NCBI GenBank assembly: GCA_030697165.1
Contig: JAUYQQ010000022.1
Span: forward strand, 1 to 64,000
Source: Acidobacteriota bacterium
GTDB lineage: Bacteria > Acidobacteriota > Vicinamibacteria > Vicinamibacterales > UBA2999
DNA length: 64,000 bases
Reading direction: 5' to 3'
Shown here: piece by piece, positions 28,012-37,538 of the stretch
Layout: each line of letters begins with the position of its first letter
How positions within the stretch are numbered: the first letter of the stretch is position 1
Program-made: the position numbers and the translations under genes
The notes under the pieces: model-generated
Told to the model about the DNA's origin: nothing
The model's database searches: none
Seen by the model: the letters and a program-made list of their open reading frames with translations, nothing else

Positions 28012-28593
28012 ATGATCGCCATGGTCACCGCGAAAATTCTGGCCTTTGCCGGCAGCGCGCGCCGCGACTCCTGGAACCGGAAAGTGCTGGCCGTGGCCGC
28101 GGCGGCGGCGCGTGACGCCGGCGCCGAGGTGACGGTCGTCAGCCTCGGCGACTATCCCATGCCGATCTACCACGCCGACTGGCACGAGGAGCACGGCGTG
28201 CCGCCGGCGATGCTCGAGTTGCGCGGCCTGATGATGGCGGCGAACGGCCTGCTGATTGCCAGCCCGGAATACAACACCTCGATCACGCCGCTGCTCAAGA
28301 ACACCATCGACTGGCTGTCGCAGGACGCGAACGGCGAGAGCGGCCGGGCCCTATTCGAGGGCAAGGTCGGCGGGTTGATGGGCGCGTCCAACGGCGCGTT
28401 CGGCACCATCCGCGCCCTGCCTCATGTCTCGATGATCCTCGCCAACCTTGGGGTGCTGATGTTGCCGTTCGTTGCGGTGCCCGGCGTGGCGAAGGCGTTC
28501 GACGAAGCGGGCACCATGACCAACGAGCGCGCCAAGAAATCGCTGTCCGCGCTCGGCGCGCGCCTGGCGAACACCATCGTCAAGCTGGGTTAG
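28012..28593 (+). CDS. NADPH-dependent FMN reductase family protein
   Basis: This 193-aa flavodoxin-fold oxidoreductase has the phosphate-binding motif FAGSARRDSWNRKV and the flavin motif SPEYNTSITPLLKN. The length is typical of chromate/azo/FMN reductases. Two starts are possible, ATG at 28012 and 28021. It diverges from the multicopper oxidase gene. Confidence 0.92.
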   Translation: MIAMVTAKILAFAGSARRDSWNRKVLAVAAAAARDAGAEVTVVSLGDYPMPIYHADWHEEHGVPPAMLELRGLMMAANGLLIASPEYNTSITPLLKNTIDWLSQDANGESGRALFEGKVGGLMGASNGAFGTIRALPHVSMILANLGVLMLPFVAVPGVAKAFDEAGTMTNERAKKSLSALGARLANTIVKLG

Positions 28594-28597
28594 CGCG

Positions 28598-29380
28598 GTG
28601 CTGCCGACCAGCGAATACGATCGCTTCGCCGACATCTACCAGGCCTGGACCGAGACGGCGGGCTCGACGCAGGCCAACCTGGCGTTCTACGTTGACGCCT
28701 ATCTGAACGAGACGGGTCCGGTCGTGGAGTTGGGCGTCGGCGACGGCCGCATTGCCGTGGCGGCCGCGTCGAGGGGACAGTCCGTGATCGGCGTCGACTT
28801 GTCGGCCGCCATGCTCGAGCGCTGCCGCGTGCGCGCCCAGGACGCCGGCGTGCTCGATCGGCTCACCCTGCTGAACGCCGACTTCCGGACCTTTCACCTC
28901 GATCAGCCGGCCGGCTTGATTGCCTTGCCGTACCACAGCCTCGGCCATCTCGTCGCGCTCGACGACAAGCGCCGCGCGATCGCCCAGGTGTTTTCCCAGC
29001 TCCGGCCTGGCGGCCGCTTCGTCTTCGACGATTTCCTGATGACGCCGTCGCTCGTCGCTCACATGCGGCAGGTGCAGTTGCGGGCGGAGTACCAGCTGGC
29101 ATCCGGCGCCGAGGCCCTGCTGTGGGTCACGTCACTCGTGGACGAGGCGGCGCAAACGATCCGGGTGGTGACGTGGGAAGATGAGCTCGACCCGGAGGGC
29201 GCGCTGGCGCGGCGGCGGTATCGCCGGCTGAGTCTCAGTTGGCTCGATCCGTCACAAGCGCGCACGCTGCTCACGGACGCCGGGTTCGTGGTCGACGCCT
29301 GCTTCGGTGACTTCGACGGCACGCCGTTCGCGGACCGCACGGCGCGCGAGCAAATCTGGATCGCCCGGAAGCCCACGTAG
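28598..29380 (+). CDS. class I SAM-dependent methyltransferase
   Basis: This 260-aa protein has the SAM-binding motif VVELGVGDGRIAV, an acidic residue after it in VIGVDLSAAML, and QLRPGGRFVFDDF. The N-terminus YDRFADIYQAW resembles small-molecule methyltransferases. The substrate is unknown. The GTG start lies 4 bp after the FMN reductase stop, so they are probably co-transcribed. Confidence 0.88.
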   Translation: MLPTSEYDRFADIYQAWTETAGSTQANLAFYVDAYLNETGPVVELGVGDGRIAVAAASRGQSVIGVDLSAAMLERCRVRAQDAGVLDRLTLLNADFRTFHLDQPAGLIALPYHSLGHLVALDDKRRAIAQVFSQLRPGGRFVFDDFLMTPSLVAHMRQVQLRAEYQLASGAEALLWVTSLVDEAAQTIRVVTWEDELDPEGALARRRYRRLSLSWLDPSQARTLLTDAGFVVDACFGDFDGTPFADRTAREQIWIARKPT

Positions 29381-29394
29381 GAGACAATCACGTC

Positions 29395-29754
29395 ATGATT
29401 GGAACTGCCGGCCTGCAAGGCCTCCGGGTGGAGTGTATTGTCGGCATTCTCCCACACGAACGTGCGGCCCGGCAGGCCGTGCTCTTCGACATCGCTCTGG
29501 ACTACGACTTCGCGGCGGCGGCGGCGGCTGACGCGATTGGCGACGCCGTGGACTACTCGCGTGCGGCCAGCCTCGTTGCCGAACTGGCCGAGCGACGGGC
29601 CTTCCAGTTGATCGAGACGATGGCTGAAGAGACGGCGGCGATGTTGTTCGCCGAGTTCCCGCAGGCGCGGCGAGTCCGGATCGAGATTCGCAAACCGGCG
29701 GCGGTTCCGGCCGCCGCGTGCGCCTTCGTCCGCGTCGAACGGGTGCGGCCATGA
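29395..29754 (+). CDS. folB: dihydroneopterin aldolase
   Basis: This 119-aa protein matches FolB. GLQGLRVECIVGILPHERA corresponds to the family's N-terminal GxxxxxxxGVxxxER block. DAVDYSRAASLVAEL, then LIETMAEETAAMLFAE and VRIEIRKPAAVP complete it. It cleaves dihydroneopterin in folate synthesis. Its stop overlaps the next gene (ATGA), a pteridine-reductase-like SDR. Confidence 0.9.
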   Translation: MIGTAGLQGLRVECIVGILPHERAARQAVLFDIALDYDFAAAAAADAIGDAVDYSRAASLVAELAERRAFQLIETMAEETAAMLFAEFPQARRVRIEIRKPAAVPAAACAFVRVERVRP

Positions 29755-30476
29755 GCGCCGCTGCGCCCGTCGCCGTGGTAACGGGCGGCGCCCGCCGCCT
29801 GGGCCGGCACCTGAGCCTGATGCTGGCCACGCGCGGCTACGACCTCGTGATTCTCTACCGCAGTTCCGGCGAGGAGGCGCAGGCCCTGGTGCAGGAGATC
29901 GCCGCCGCCGGACGCCGCGCACGCGCGATGGCGGTGGACGTGGCCGATGAGTCCCAGGTGGCCGCGGCCTTCGCAGGGATCGCGAACGACGACGGCCGGG
30001 TCGATCTGTTGCTGAACAATGTCGGCAACTACAACCCGCAGGACGTCACCGAGCTGACCCCGGCGGTGTGGGATGCCACGCTGGCCGCCAACTTATCGGG
30101 TGCCTACTACTGCTGCTTCCATGCGCTCAAGGTGATGCCTGCAGGGGGCAACATCATCAACATCGGGATGGCGGGCCTCGAGGGCATCCGCGCCAACGTG
30201 CGGGGCGCTGACTACTACGTCAGCAAGACCGGCCTGTTGTCGCTGACCCGGTCGCTGGCGGTGGGCTATGCCACGCGTCAGATTCGCGTGAACATGGTGT
30301 CGCCGGGCCAGCTCGATAACTCCATCGATCTTCCGCCGCCAGACGAGATTGGGCTCACCGTGCCGCTTGGCCGGGCCGGCGCGCTGCCGGACGTCGCCCA
30401 GGCGGTCGGCTACTTGCTCGATGCGACCTACGTCACCGGCGCCAACATCGACGTCGCCGGCGGCTACCGGCTGTAG
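29751..30476 (+). CDS. short-chain dehydrogenase, pteridine reductase-like
   Basis: This 241-aa SDR has the cofactor motif VVTGGARRLGRHLS; the GARR pattern is typical of pteridine and dihydromonapterin reductases. It also has LLNNVGNYNPQD, the catalytic YYVSKTG (Tyr-x3-Lys) and a C-terminal GANIDVAGGYRL. The Ser usually found before the Tyr is replaced in INIGMAG, as in some divergent members. Coupling to folB supports a folate or tetrahydropterin reduction role. Confidence 0.87.
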   Translation: MSAAAPVAVVTGGARRLGRHLSLMLATRGYDLVILYRSSGEEAQALVQEIAAAGRRARAMAVDVADESQVAAAFAGIANDDGRVDLLLNNVGNYNPQDVTELTPAVWDATLAANLSGAYYCCFHALKVMPAGGNIINIGMAGLEGIRANVRGADYYVSKTGLLSLTRSLAVGYATRQIRVNMVSPGQLDNSIDLPPPDEIGLTVPLGRAGALPDVAQAVGYLLDATYVTGANIDVAGGYRL

Positions 30477-30478
30477 GG

Positions 30479-31639
30479 TTGACGTTGATCACCAGCGCCT
30501 CTGCGCTAGTGCCGCTATGGAACCGCGGCGCCGAATGGGAGCGCCGCCTCGCCATGGTGCGAGAGGCGCGCGCGTTTCTGTACCTGTCCACCTTTTACGT
30601 CGAGCACGACGCGTATGGCGTCGGGATGCTGTCCGAGCTGACCGCCGCCCAGCGCCGGGGCGTGTCGGTGAACTTGCTGATCGACGGGTTCGGCCAGCGG
30701 CTGGGCGGCGTGTTGATGTCGAGCGAGCACCGGGCCGCGCTCGCCGCCATGCTCGACGAACTGCGCAGTGCCGGGGCGACCGTGACCACGTATCACCCAG
30801 TGCGACGGATGCAGCGGTGGCTGGGTGGCGGCCAGCACGTCAAGATCCAGGTAGCGGAGGGCGGCGAGGCGATCTTCGGCAGCAGCAACTTGAGCAGGTC
30901 GTCGTACGAAGGGTGGAACGAATACTCCGTGGCCGTTCGCGGCCCGGTCGTGCGGGTTCTGCTCGAAAGCTATCGAGCCATCGGTGGTACGGTCAACGAC
31001 TCACATCTTCGGCAGCTGGACGCCGTGGCCGAGGCCGGTGCTGCGGACCTGGAGCTCGACTACTGGGTCTGCAACCCGAACAGCTCGCAGGGCATGACTG
31101 GGCCACTCGGCTGGCGCGGTGTCAACGTCGTGACCGACCGCCTGATCGACCGGATCGCCACGGCCCAGCGCTCGATCTGCATCACCAGTTTCTACTTCAA
31201 GCCGGTCGAGCCGCTGTTGGCGGCGCTGCTCGCGGCGGCCCGGCGCGGTGTGCATGTGGAAGTGCATCACTCGCATCGCGAGGCGCTGCCGGCCACCGAC
31301 CTTGCGTGGCTCGCCGCGGCGGCCCACTACCATCGCCTGCTCGAGGCGGGCGTGCGCATTTACGAGAACCGTCACGGGGAGCATTCGAAGATCGTGCTGA
31401 TCGACGAAGCGTGGGTGGCGTTCGGCAGCTACAACTTCGAGCACGCGGCCCACGATCGGCTGGCCGAGGCCATGCTGGCGAGTGCCGACGCCAGGGCCAC
31501 GCGGCCGGCCGCCGAAATATTCGCGGAGCTGCGCCGGGATCCTGGCAACCTGCCGGTCACGCCGCAGGTCGTGGCCGAATGGCCGGTTCGCCTGGTCGCC
31601 CGGCTCAGGCTGCTCGGCCCATTCAAGAGGTGGATGTGA
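30479..31639 (+). CDS. phospholipase D-like (cardiolipin synthase-type) protein
   Basis: This 386-aa protein has two PLD modules. The second HKD motif is complete (HSKIVLID, followed by FGSYNFE). The first reads HVKIQVAEGG, keeping His and Lys but with Glu in the Asp position, followed by FGSSNLS. The overall plan resembles bacterial cardiolipin synthases without the N-terminal membrane segments. The TTG start lies 2 bp after the SDR stop. The altered first motif leaves activity uncertain. Confidence 0.82.
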   Translation: MTLITSASALVPLWNRGAEWERRLAMVREARAFLYLSTFYVEHDAYGVGMLSELTAAQRRGVSVNLLIDGFGQRLGGVLMSSEHRAALAAMLDELRSAGATVTTYHPVRRMQRWLGGGQHVKIQVAEGGEAIFGSSNLSRSSYEGWNEYSVAVRGPVVRVLLESYRAIGGTVNDSHLRQLDAVAEAGAADLELDYWVCNPNSSQGMTGPLGWRGVNVVTDRLIDRIATAQRSICITSFYFKPVEPLLAALLAAARRGVHVEVHHSHREALPATDLAWLAAAAHYHRLLEAGVRIYENRHGEHSKIVLIDEAWVAFGSYNFEHAAHDRLAEAMLASADARATRPAAEIFAELRRDPGNLPVTPQVVAEWPVRLVARLRLLGPFKRWM

Positions 31640-32211
31640 CACTGCGCTTCAAGGAGATCGAACACAAGTTCATCGTCTCCGACCAGTTCGACCTCGCGCG
31701 TTTCCGGCAGGCGGTCACGGCGCTGGGCCCGACGCGGACCAGCACCGTGAGCGTGCAGGACCGCTACTTCCTGACCGAAGGCGGCAGCGCCCGCCGGTTT
31801 CTCGTGCGACATCGCTACGACGCCGAGCTGCATCACCTGACGATCAAGTCGCTCGAGGCCGACAACGAGGTCCGCATCGAGGTCAACCTCGACCTTGGGC
31901 ACCACGCCGGTCCGCAGGCGGCGCAGGTCGACGCCTTCATGGGCCACCTGGGCGTGAGCTGGCGCGGCGAACTGCAGAAGGCACTCGAGGTGTGGTACTT
32001 CCCTGACTGCGAAGTCGTCTACTACGAGGCCGCCACTTCGTCTCGCGCCGTTCGGTGCGTGGAGTTCGAGGCGACGCGCAAGGACTCGCTGCCGGAGGCG
32101 CTGGCGACGTTGGAGCGCTTCGAACGCGCCACCGGGTTTGATGGCGCGTCCAGGACTCGCGAGTCGCTCCCGCAGATCCTGTTCCCCGATCTGGCGGCGC
32201 TCATCTCCTGA
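31636..32211 (+). CDS. CYTH-domain protein
   Basis: This 191-aa protein begins with the CYTH signature ExExK (KEIEHKFIV) and shows the alternating charged strands of the triphosphate tunnel fold: DRYFLTE, RFLVRHRYD, HLTIKSLEADNEVRIEVNL and VRCVEFEATRK. Family members act on triphosphates or are adenylate cyclases; which applies is unknown. The GTG at 31636 overlaps the previous TGA. A longer upstream frame lies inside the PLD gene. Confidence 0.75.
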   Translation: MTLRFKEIEHKFIVSDQFDLARFRQAVTALGPTRTSTVSVQDRYFLTEGGSARRFLVRHRYDAELHHLTIKSLEADNEVRIEVNLDLGHHAGPQAAQVDAFMGHLGVSWRGELQKALEVWYFPDCEVVYYEAATSSRAVRCVEFEATRKDSLPEALATLERFERATGFDGASRTRESLPQILFPDLAALIS

Positions 32212-32247
32212 CGGCTACCGTGGCCGCAGTCGTGGAATAATCCCGGC

Positions 32248-33881
32248 ATGTCTTCAACCGTTCGTGCCCTTGCCTTTGTGTACCTGACGTTTGCCGCCCA
32301 GGCCGCCGCCGCCCAGCCGGGCGCGGTGCCTGCCGCCATCCGCACCGCGGCCGATGCCATTTCGGCCGAGCAGGTGGCATGGGACCTGGCGTTCCTGGCC
32401 TCCGACGAGTTACGTGGCCGCAATACGCCGTCGCCCGGCTTCGACATGGCCGCCGACTACATCACCGAGCGTCTGGCCCGCGCGGGTCTCAAGCCGGGCG
32501 GCGATGCGGGGGGCTTCCGGCAGCACTACGCGCTTCACGAGACGCGGGTCGATACCAATGGCGCGACCCTCGAGATCGCCGGACGCCGGTTCGCGCTTGG
32601 GCGCGACTTTGCCATGCAGTCGTTGGCCGCGCCGACGAGCGCCGAACTGCCGGTCGTGTATGTGGGCCACGGCTGGGTGATTCCCGGCCGCAAGATCGAT
32701 CCGTACGCCGGCGTCGACGTGAAGGGCAAGCTCGTGCTCGCCCATGGCCCGCGCGCGTTGCCGCAGGGCGTGGTGGTGCAGCAACTCGGGCGCGTTGCCA
32801 TCGATGCCGAGACGCCCTCGTGGCCGCGGCCGCGCGTGGCGCCGCCGGCGTGCTCTTCATCACCCAGGCCGCCGACCTGGTTCGGTGGGACGCGCTTAAG
32901 GGCAACAACACCGTGCGTCGCGAACTCGAGCCGCCGGTGCCCTCCGCTTACGCCGCCGCGACCATCACCTCGGTGTTGCTCACGCCGCCGGTCACCACGG
33001 CGCTGCTCGAGGGCGAGCTGGTCACTGGTCCGCAGGCGGTTCGCATTGGCGAGCCGGCGGCCTTTCCGGCTTCGTTCCAGCTGAAGAAGACGGCGCGGCT
33101 GCATGTGCCGGTCTCGGCCCCCACGGTCTATCGCCCCTACAACGTGGTCGCCATTCTTGAGGGCAGCGATCCGACGCTGAAGGACGAAGCCGTCACCGTG
33201 TTTGCGCACCTCGACGGCGCGGTCGGGTCGCGCGAGATTGCCGGCGACGCGATTTACAACTCGGCCGACGACAACGCCTCGGGCAGCGCGGCGATGCTGA
33301 ACATCGCGGAGCAGATGGTGGCGGCGCCTCGTCCGAAGCGGACGATCGTGTTCGTGTGGGACAGCGGTGAAGAGCAGGGGCTGTGGGGCACGCGCTGGTT
33401 CGTGCATAGCCCGCCGGTGCCGCTGGCGCGGGTGGTCGCGCACTTCAACATCGACATGATCGGCGCCAGCCGGCGGCCCGGGTCCGCCGATGAAGCATCG
33501 AACCTGGTCACCGAGCGCAACGAGGTGTTCGTGATCGGTCCACAGGCCCTGAGCCGGCAGGCCAGCGTGCTGTTGGACCGCGTCAACGAGTCGTACTTGA
33601 AGTTGAAGTACAACCGCCAATACGACACGTCCGACAGCGAGTTCTTCTACCCGCGCACCGATGCCGGGCCGTTCCTCGAACGCGGCATCCTGACGATTGG
33701 CTTCACCACCGGCATCCACAACCGTTACCATCTGCCCGCGGATGAGGCGCGCGCGCTCGACCCGGTGCAGGTCCACGTCATTGCCCGAACGGTGCTGGCC
33801 AGTATCTGGATGGTGGGCGACGCCGCTGAGCGGCCGGGCATCGATCAGCCGATTCCGCGCACGGTGCCGCGCTTCCAGTAG
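32248..33881 (+). pseudogene. M28-family metallopeptidase, frameshifted
   Basis: The gene starts at ATG 32248 with a signal peptide (ending QAAAAQ) and codes in one frame to about 32815 (VVQQLGRVAIDAETP). The continuation (LVAAAARGAAGVLFITQAAD) lies in the -1 frame and runs to 33881. The second part has the M28 zinc ligands: FAHLDG, NSADDNASG, WDSGEEQGLWG, NIDMIG and HNRYHLPADE. A PA-like domain sits in between. Without the shift the product would be about 545 aa. The break lies in a GC-rich stretch (GACGCCCTCGTGGCCGCGG), so a sequencing error, true loss or programmed shift are all possible. Confidence 0.85.
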
Positions 33882-33894
33882 AGGATTCCTGCCC

Positions 33895-35049
33895 ATGACC
33901 ATGAAACCTCTGGCGATTGCGGCGGCGGTATTGGCGGGACTCGCCGTGGCGCCCGCCATGCGCGCGCAGGCCGTGCTTGACGGTCCCTCCTTCGCCCAGG
34001 CTACGGAGGGCGGGCCCGTCGGTCCGAGCCCCTACGACGTTGTTCGCGGATGGCAAAAGCCGTTTGCCGCGCCCGGTTACGCCTTCGGGGGCAACTCCGG
34101 CGTCTTTGCCGAGTCACCGGATCGCATCTTCATCGCGCAGCGCGGCGAGTTCCGGCTGCCCGATCCAGTGCCTCCCGCGTATGCCGGCTTCGCTGGTTCG
34201 CTCAAGATGAACGTACTGAGCCTGGTCGATCGCCGCGAGTGGCGTAACTGCCTCTACACGCTCGACCGCGACGGCAACGTCAAGGAGCGCTGGACGCAGT
34301 GGGATTACCTGTGCGAGGGCTCGGGCGGCCCCGGGCCGCATCGCATTCGCATCAGCCCGTACGACAAGGAACGGCGCGTGTGGGTGATCAACGAGACCTT
34401 CCACCAGATTTATGTCTTCACCAACGATGGCAAGAAGCTCCTGCGCATTCTGGGTGAGAAGAACGTGCCCGGCGCCGGCGAACGGCATTTCGCCAATCCG
34501 CAGGATGTCGCGTTCCTGCCCGACGGCCGGGTGCTCGTGGCTGACGGCCTCGACAACCACCGCGTGATGATCCTCGACCGCGACCTGAACTACCTGGGCG
34601 AATTCGGCGGCAACGGCAAGGGGCCGGGCCAGTTCAACGGCGTGCACGCCGTGGCGACTGGCCCCGGCAACCGCATTTTCGCCCTCGATCGATCCGGCGG
34701 CCGCATCAACGTGTTCAGGACGACCGCCGATCCGAAGACGGTCGAGTTCGTCACCGCCTTCCCGGGCTTCTCGCTGCCGCTCGACCTGATCGTCAACGAC
34801 GACAGCCTGTGGGTGACCGACCTCAAGCCGCTGCGCTTCGTGAAGCTCGACTTCGAAGGCAATCGCCTCTATACGTGGCTGGTCCCGCCCGATCTGCCGG
34901 ATGGCTATCTCGAGGTGCACGCATTCTCGGTGGATTCAGCCGGCAACCTCTACGGTGGCGACAACCAGTACGGACGCACGCAGAAGTTCGTGCCCAAGCC
35001 GGGCGCGGATCCGACGCAGTTGATCCGCGCGCCGTGGGTGGCTCGGTAA
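33895..35049 (+). CDS. exported NHL-repeat beta-propeller protein
   Basis: This 384-aa protein has a signal peptide (LAIAAAVLAGLAVAPAMRA) and a six-bladed NHL-type propeller. Blade motifs include ANPQDVAFLPDGRVLVADG, NHRVMILD, FNGVHAVATGPGNRIFALDR and VHAFSVDSAGNLYGGDN. Such proteins bind ligands or act as peptidyl-glycine lyase-like enzymes; no function is assigned. Residues about 31-41 (GPSFAQATEGG) are encoded by a mobile palindromic repeat (33985-34014) inserted in frame just after the signal peptide. It follows the M28 gene by 13 bp. Confidence 0.85.
   Translation: MTMKPLAIAAAVLAGLAVAPAMRAQAVLDGPSFAQATEGGPVGPSPYDVVRGWQKPFAAPGYAFGGNSGVFAESPDRIFIAQRGEFRLPDPVPPAYAGFAGSLKMNVLSLVDRREWRNCLYTLDRDGNVKERWTQWDYLCEGSGGPGPHRIRISPYDKERRVWVINETFHQIYVFTNDGKKLLRILGEKNVPGAGERHFANPQDVAFLPDGRVLVADGLDNHRVMILDRDLNYLGEFGGNGKGPGQFNGVHAVATGPGNRIFALDRSGGRINVFRTTADPKTVEFVTAFPGFSLPLDLIVNDDSLWVTDLKPLRFVKLDFEGNRLYTWLVPPDLPDGYLEVHAFSVDSAGNLYGGDNQYGRTQKFVPKPGADPTQLIRAPWVAR
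33985..34014. repeat. intragenic palindromic element (family B)
   Basis: The core TTCGCCCAGGCTACGG is flanked by CCCTCC and GGAGGG arms. It matches, in reverse complement, the element at 48511-48534 (CCGTAGCCTTGGCGAA core). Here it is in frame and translated. Its position between a signal peptide and the mature domain is a tolerant site. Confidence 0.7.
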
Positions 35050-35146
35050 GGCGACGGCCACCAACCACCGGTGCGACGATTAGCCGCACCTCGTCCGCGA
35101 GTGCTCCACTCCATACTCGGATCCTGAGTTTGGAAAAGGAGCGTTC

Positions 35147-37486
35147 ATGTCCCTCGTTCGTTACGTTACGGTTCCCTTCGTCGTGCTTCTGTTCGTCGGC
35201 CTCGCGGTGTTGACAGAGGCGGCGCAGCCGTCGGGTACGATCGCCGGAACCATCACCGGACCAGACGGCGCCCGCCTGCCAGGCGTGACCGTGGTCGTCG
35301 CCGGTCCCCCGGGGGAAACCCTGGTCGTCAGCGGCGACCATGGCGGGTATCTCGTTACCGGCCTGCCGCCGGGCACCTACACCGTGCGGGCGCAGCTGCC
35401 GGGGTTTCGCGATTCGGAAGTGTCGTCCATCCAACTGACCGGTGGCAGAGCCACAGTTGACCTGCGCCTGACGCTGGCCGCCTTGCAGGAGGCCGTCAAG
35501 GTCACCGGCACGGCACCGGCCGACAGCCTCGAAGCGGCTCGCATCAACGAAAGCGGCGCGCGCGACGTGGGTGACGCGCTCACGACGGTGGCCGGAATCT
35601 GGAAAATCCGCAAGGCCGCCATTGCGAACGATCTCGTCCTGCGCGGTTACCAGGGCGACAATGTCAGCGTGCTCATCGACGGCATGCGCCTGTACGGCGC
35701 GTGTCCCGGGCACATGGATCGCACCGCCTTCCATGTGGACTTTGCCGAGGTCGAGCGGGTGGACGTCGCGAAGGGGCCCTTCGACCTTCGCAACCAGGGC
35801 AGCCTCGGCGGCGCGGTGAACATTGTCACCAAGCGCCCGGACCAGGGCTTCCACGCCACGCCCGGCCTCACCGCCGGTTCGTATGGGTACTTCAATCCGT
35901 CGGTGACGGCGTCCGCCGGCAACAAGCGGATCGCCGTGCTGGGCGGCTACTCGTTCCGGTCGTCAGACGCCTACACCGACGGCAACGGCGAGTCGATGCT
36001 GGCCGTCACCAACTATCGCCCGGGCGCCTACGACGAGAAGGCGTTCTCGATCGACACCGGCTGGGCCCGCGTCGACGTCGCGCCCGCGGACGGACAGGCC
36101 GGGCAGCTGTCGTACACGGCGCAGCGCGCCGACCTCATCCTCTATCCCTACCTGAAGATGGATGCGATCTACGACAACGCCGACCGCGTGAACGCCGGCT
36201 ACGACTTCACCACTGGCGTGGGCAGGCTGGCGGGCATTCGCGCGCAGGGCTACTTCAGCCAGGTGAAGCACTTCATGACCGACCAGTTCCGCACGTCGGC
36301 GCCCGTGTCGGCCGCGCGTCCCTACAGCATGGGCACCCTGGCGCGAACCGAGACGATTGGCGGCAAGGTGGAAGCGACGTGGACCAACGGCTTTGCCGGC
36401 GTCGAGGTCTACACCCGCTTCTGGGGCACGGAGGGGGCCGCGATGATGAGCCAGTACCAGCCCACCTACGCGCTGCCCGACGTCACGACCGACGCCGTCG
36501 GCGTCTATCTCGAGCATGCAATCCTGCCGTCGGCGGCCTGGCGGCTCGATCTGGGTGCTCGCTACGACCATGCCTCCAGTGCCGCGGATACGGCCAAGGC
36601 CAACACCGATCTCTACTACGCGTATCACGACACGCGCGCCCTCGATGCCACGGACGCTGCGCCGTCGGCCAAGGCGCGGCTCACCTGGCAGCCATCCACC
36701 GATCTCACGCTGAGTGGCGGCATCGGTCTGACGGCCCGGGTGCCCGACGCCCAGGAACGCTTCTACTCGGTGGCGAGCATGGGCGCCGACTGGGTGGGGA
36801 ACCCCGGGCTGGCCACGACCAGTAATGTCGGGCTCGACGCCACGGTGTCCTACAAGCGGCCCCGTGTGTCGCTGAACGCCTCGGCGTACCGGGACGACCT
36901 GAGCGACTTTGTCGCCGTCTACTCGCAATCGCGCGTCCACATGCCGGCGATGACAGTGCCCGGCATGGGAATGGGGATGCCCACGGTCAACACCAAGGCG
37001 CGGTCGTTTGCCAACGTTGACGCGACCATGACCGGGGCCGAGATCGAGGGCGTGGTGTCGCTTACCGAACGCGTGTTCGTGTCCGGGGATGTGTCAGGGG
37101 TCCGGGGTCGCCAGGACGCAAGGCCGGAGTTCGGCATCGCCAGCGCCAACCTGGCGGAGATCCCGCCCATGCGGTCGCGCCTGTCGCTGCGCTACGACGC
37201 GCGCAAGCCCCGCGGCGGCTACTTCCTGGAGGCGGAGGGCGTGTATTCGGCGGCCCAGGACCACGTGAACGCCGATGTCCAGGAGTCCACGACTCCCGGA
37301 TACTTCGTCGGCAACGCCCGAGCCGGCGTGCAGATGAGGGCGGCGCAACTCACGCTGGGAATTGCCAACATCTTCGACCGGGCCTACGTCGAGCACCTGT
37401 CGTATCAGCGCGATCCCTATCGCTCGGGCGTCCGCGTCTACGAACCCGGCCGGAACATCTACGCGCTGATGAACGTACGGTTCTAG
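35147..37486 (+). CDS. TonB-dependent receptor, putative copper (OprC/NosA-like)
   Basis: This 779-aa outer-membrane receptor has a signal peptide (to about residue 26), a CarboxypepD_reg-like domain (about 29-110), a plug (about 120-240, LVLRGYQGDNVSVLIDGMRL) and a 22-strand barrel ending in NIYALMNVRF. In the plug, Cys186 and Met190 (YGACPGHMD) form the CxxxM pair seen in the copper receptor OprC. A Met-rich extracellular loop (residues 599-612, six Met) supports copper. A clear AGGAG lies 5 nt before the ATG. The CarboxypepD_reg domain is unusual for OprC-type proteins but common in Acidobacteriota. Confidence 0.85.
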   Translation: MSLVRYVTVPFVVLLFVGLAVLTEAAQPSGTIAGTITGPDGARLPGVTVVVAGPPGETLVVSGDHGGYLVTGLPPGTYTVRAQLPGFRDSEVSSIQLTGGRATVDLRLTLAALQEAVKVTGTAPADSLEAARINESGARDVGDALTTVAGIWKIRKAAIANDLVLRGYQGDNVSVLIDGMRLYGACPGHMDRTAFHVDFAEVERVDVAKGPFDLRNQGSLGGAVNIVTKRPDQGFHATPGLTAGSYGYFNPSVTASAGNKRIAVLGGYSFRSSDAYTDGNGESMLAVTNYRPGAYDEKAFSIDTGWARVDVAPADGQAGQLSYTAQRADLILYPYLKMDAIYDNADRVNAGYDFTTGVGRLAGIRAQGYFSQVKHFMTDQFRTSAPVSAARPYSMGTLARTETIGGKVEATWTNGFAGVEVYTRFWGTEGAAMMSQYQPTYALPDVTTDAVGVYLEHAILPSAAWRLDLGARYDHASSAADTAKANTDLYYAYHDTRALDATDAAPSAKARLTWQPSTDLTLSGGIGLTARVPDAQERFYSVASMGADWVGNPGLATTSNVGLDATVSYKRPRVSLNASAYRDDLSDFVAVYSQSRVHMPAMTVPGMGMGMPTVNTKARSFANVDATMTGAEIEGVVSLTERVFVSGDVSGVRGRQDARPEFGIASANLAEIPPMRSRLSLRYDARKPRGGYFLEAEGVYSAAQDHVNADVQESTTPGYFVGNARAGVQMRAAQLTLGIANIFDRAYVEHLSYQRDPYRSGVRVYEPGRNIYALMNVRF

Positions 37487-37538
37487 CGGCGCGCCGCCAT
37501 CGCAGAGGTTGACGCAGGCGAGCACTTAACGTTTACTC

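Noticed and set aside
35963-36940. Antisense open frame across the TonB receptor gene
   Set aside because: No recognisable domain, and the plus-strand receptor is continuous and conserved.
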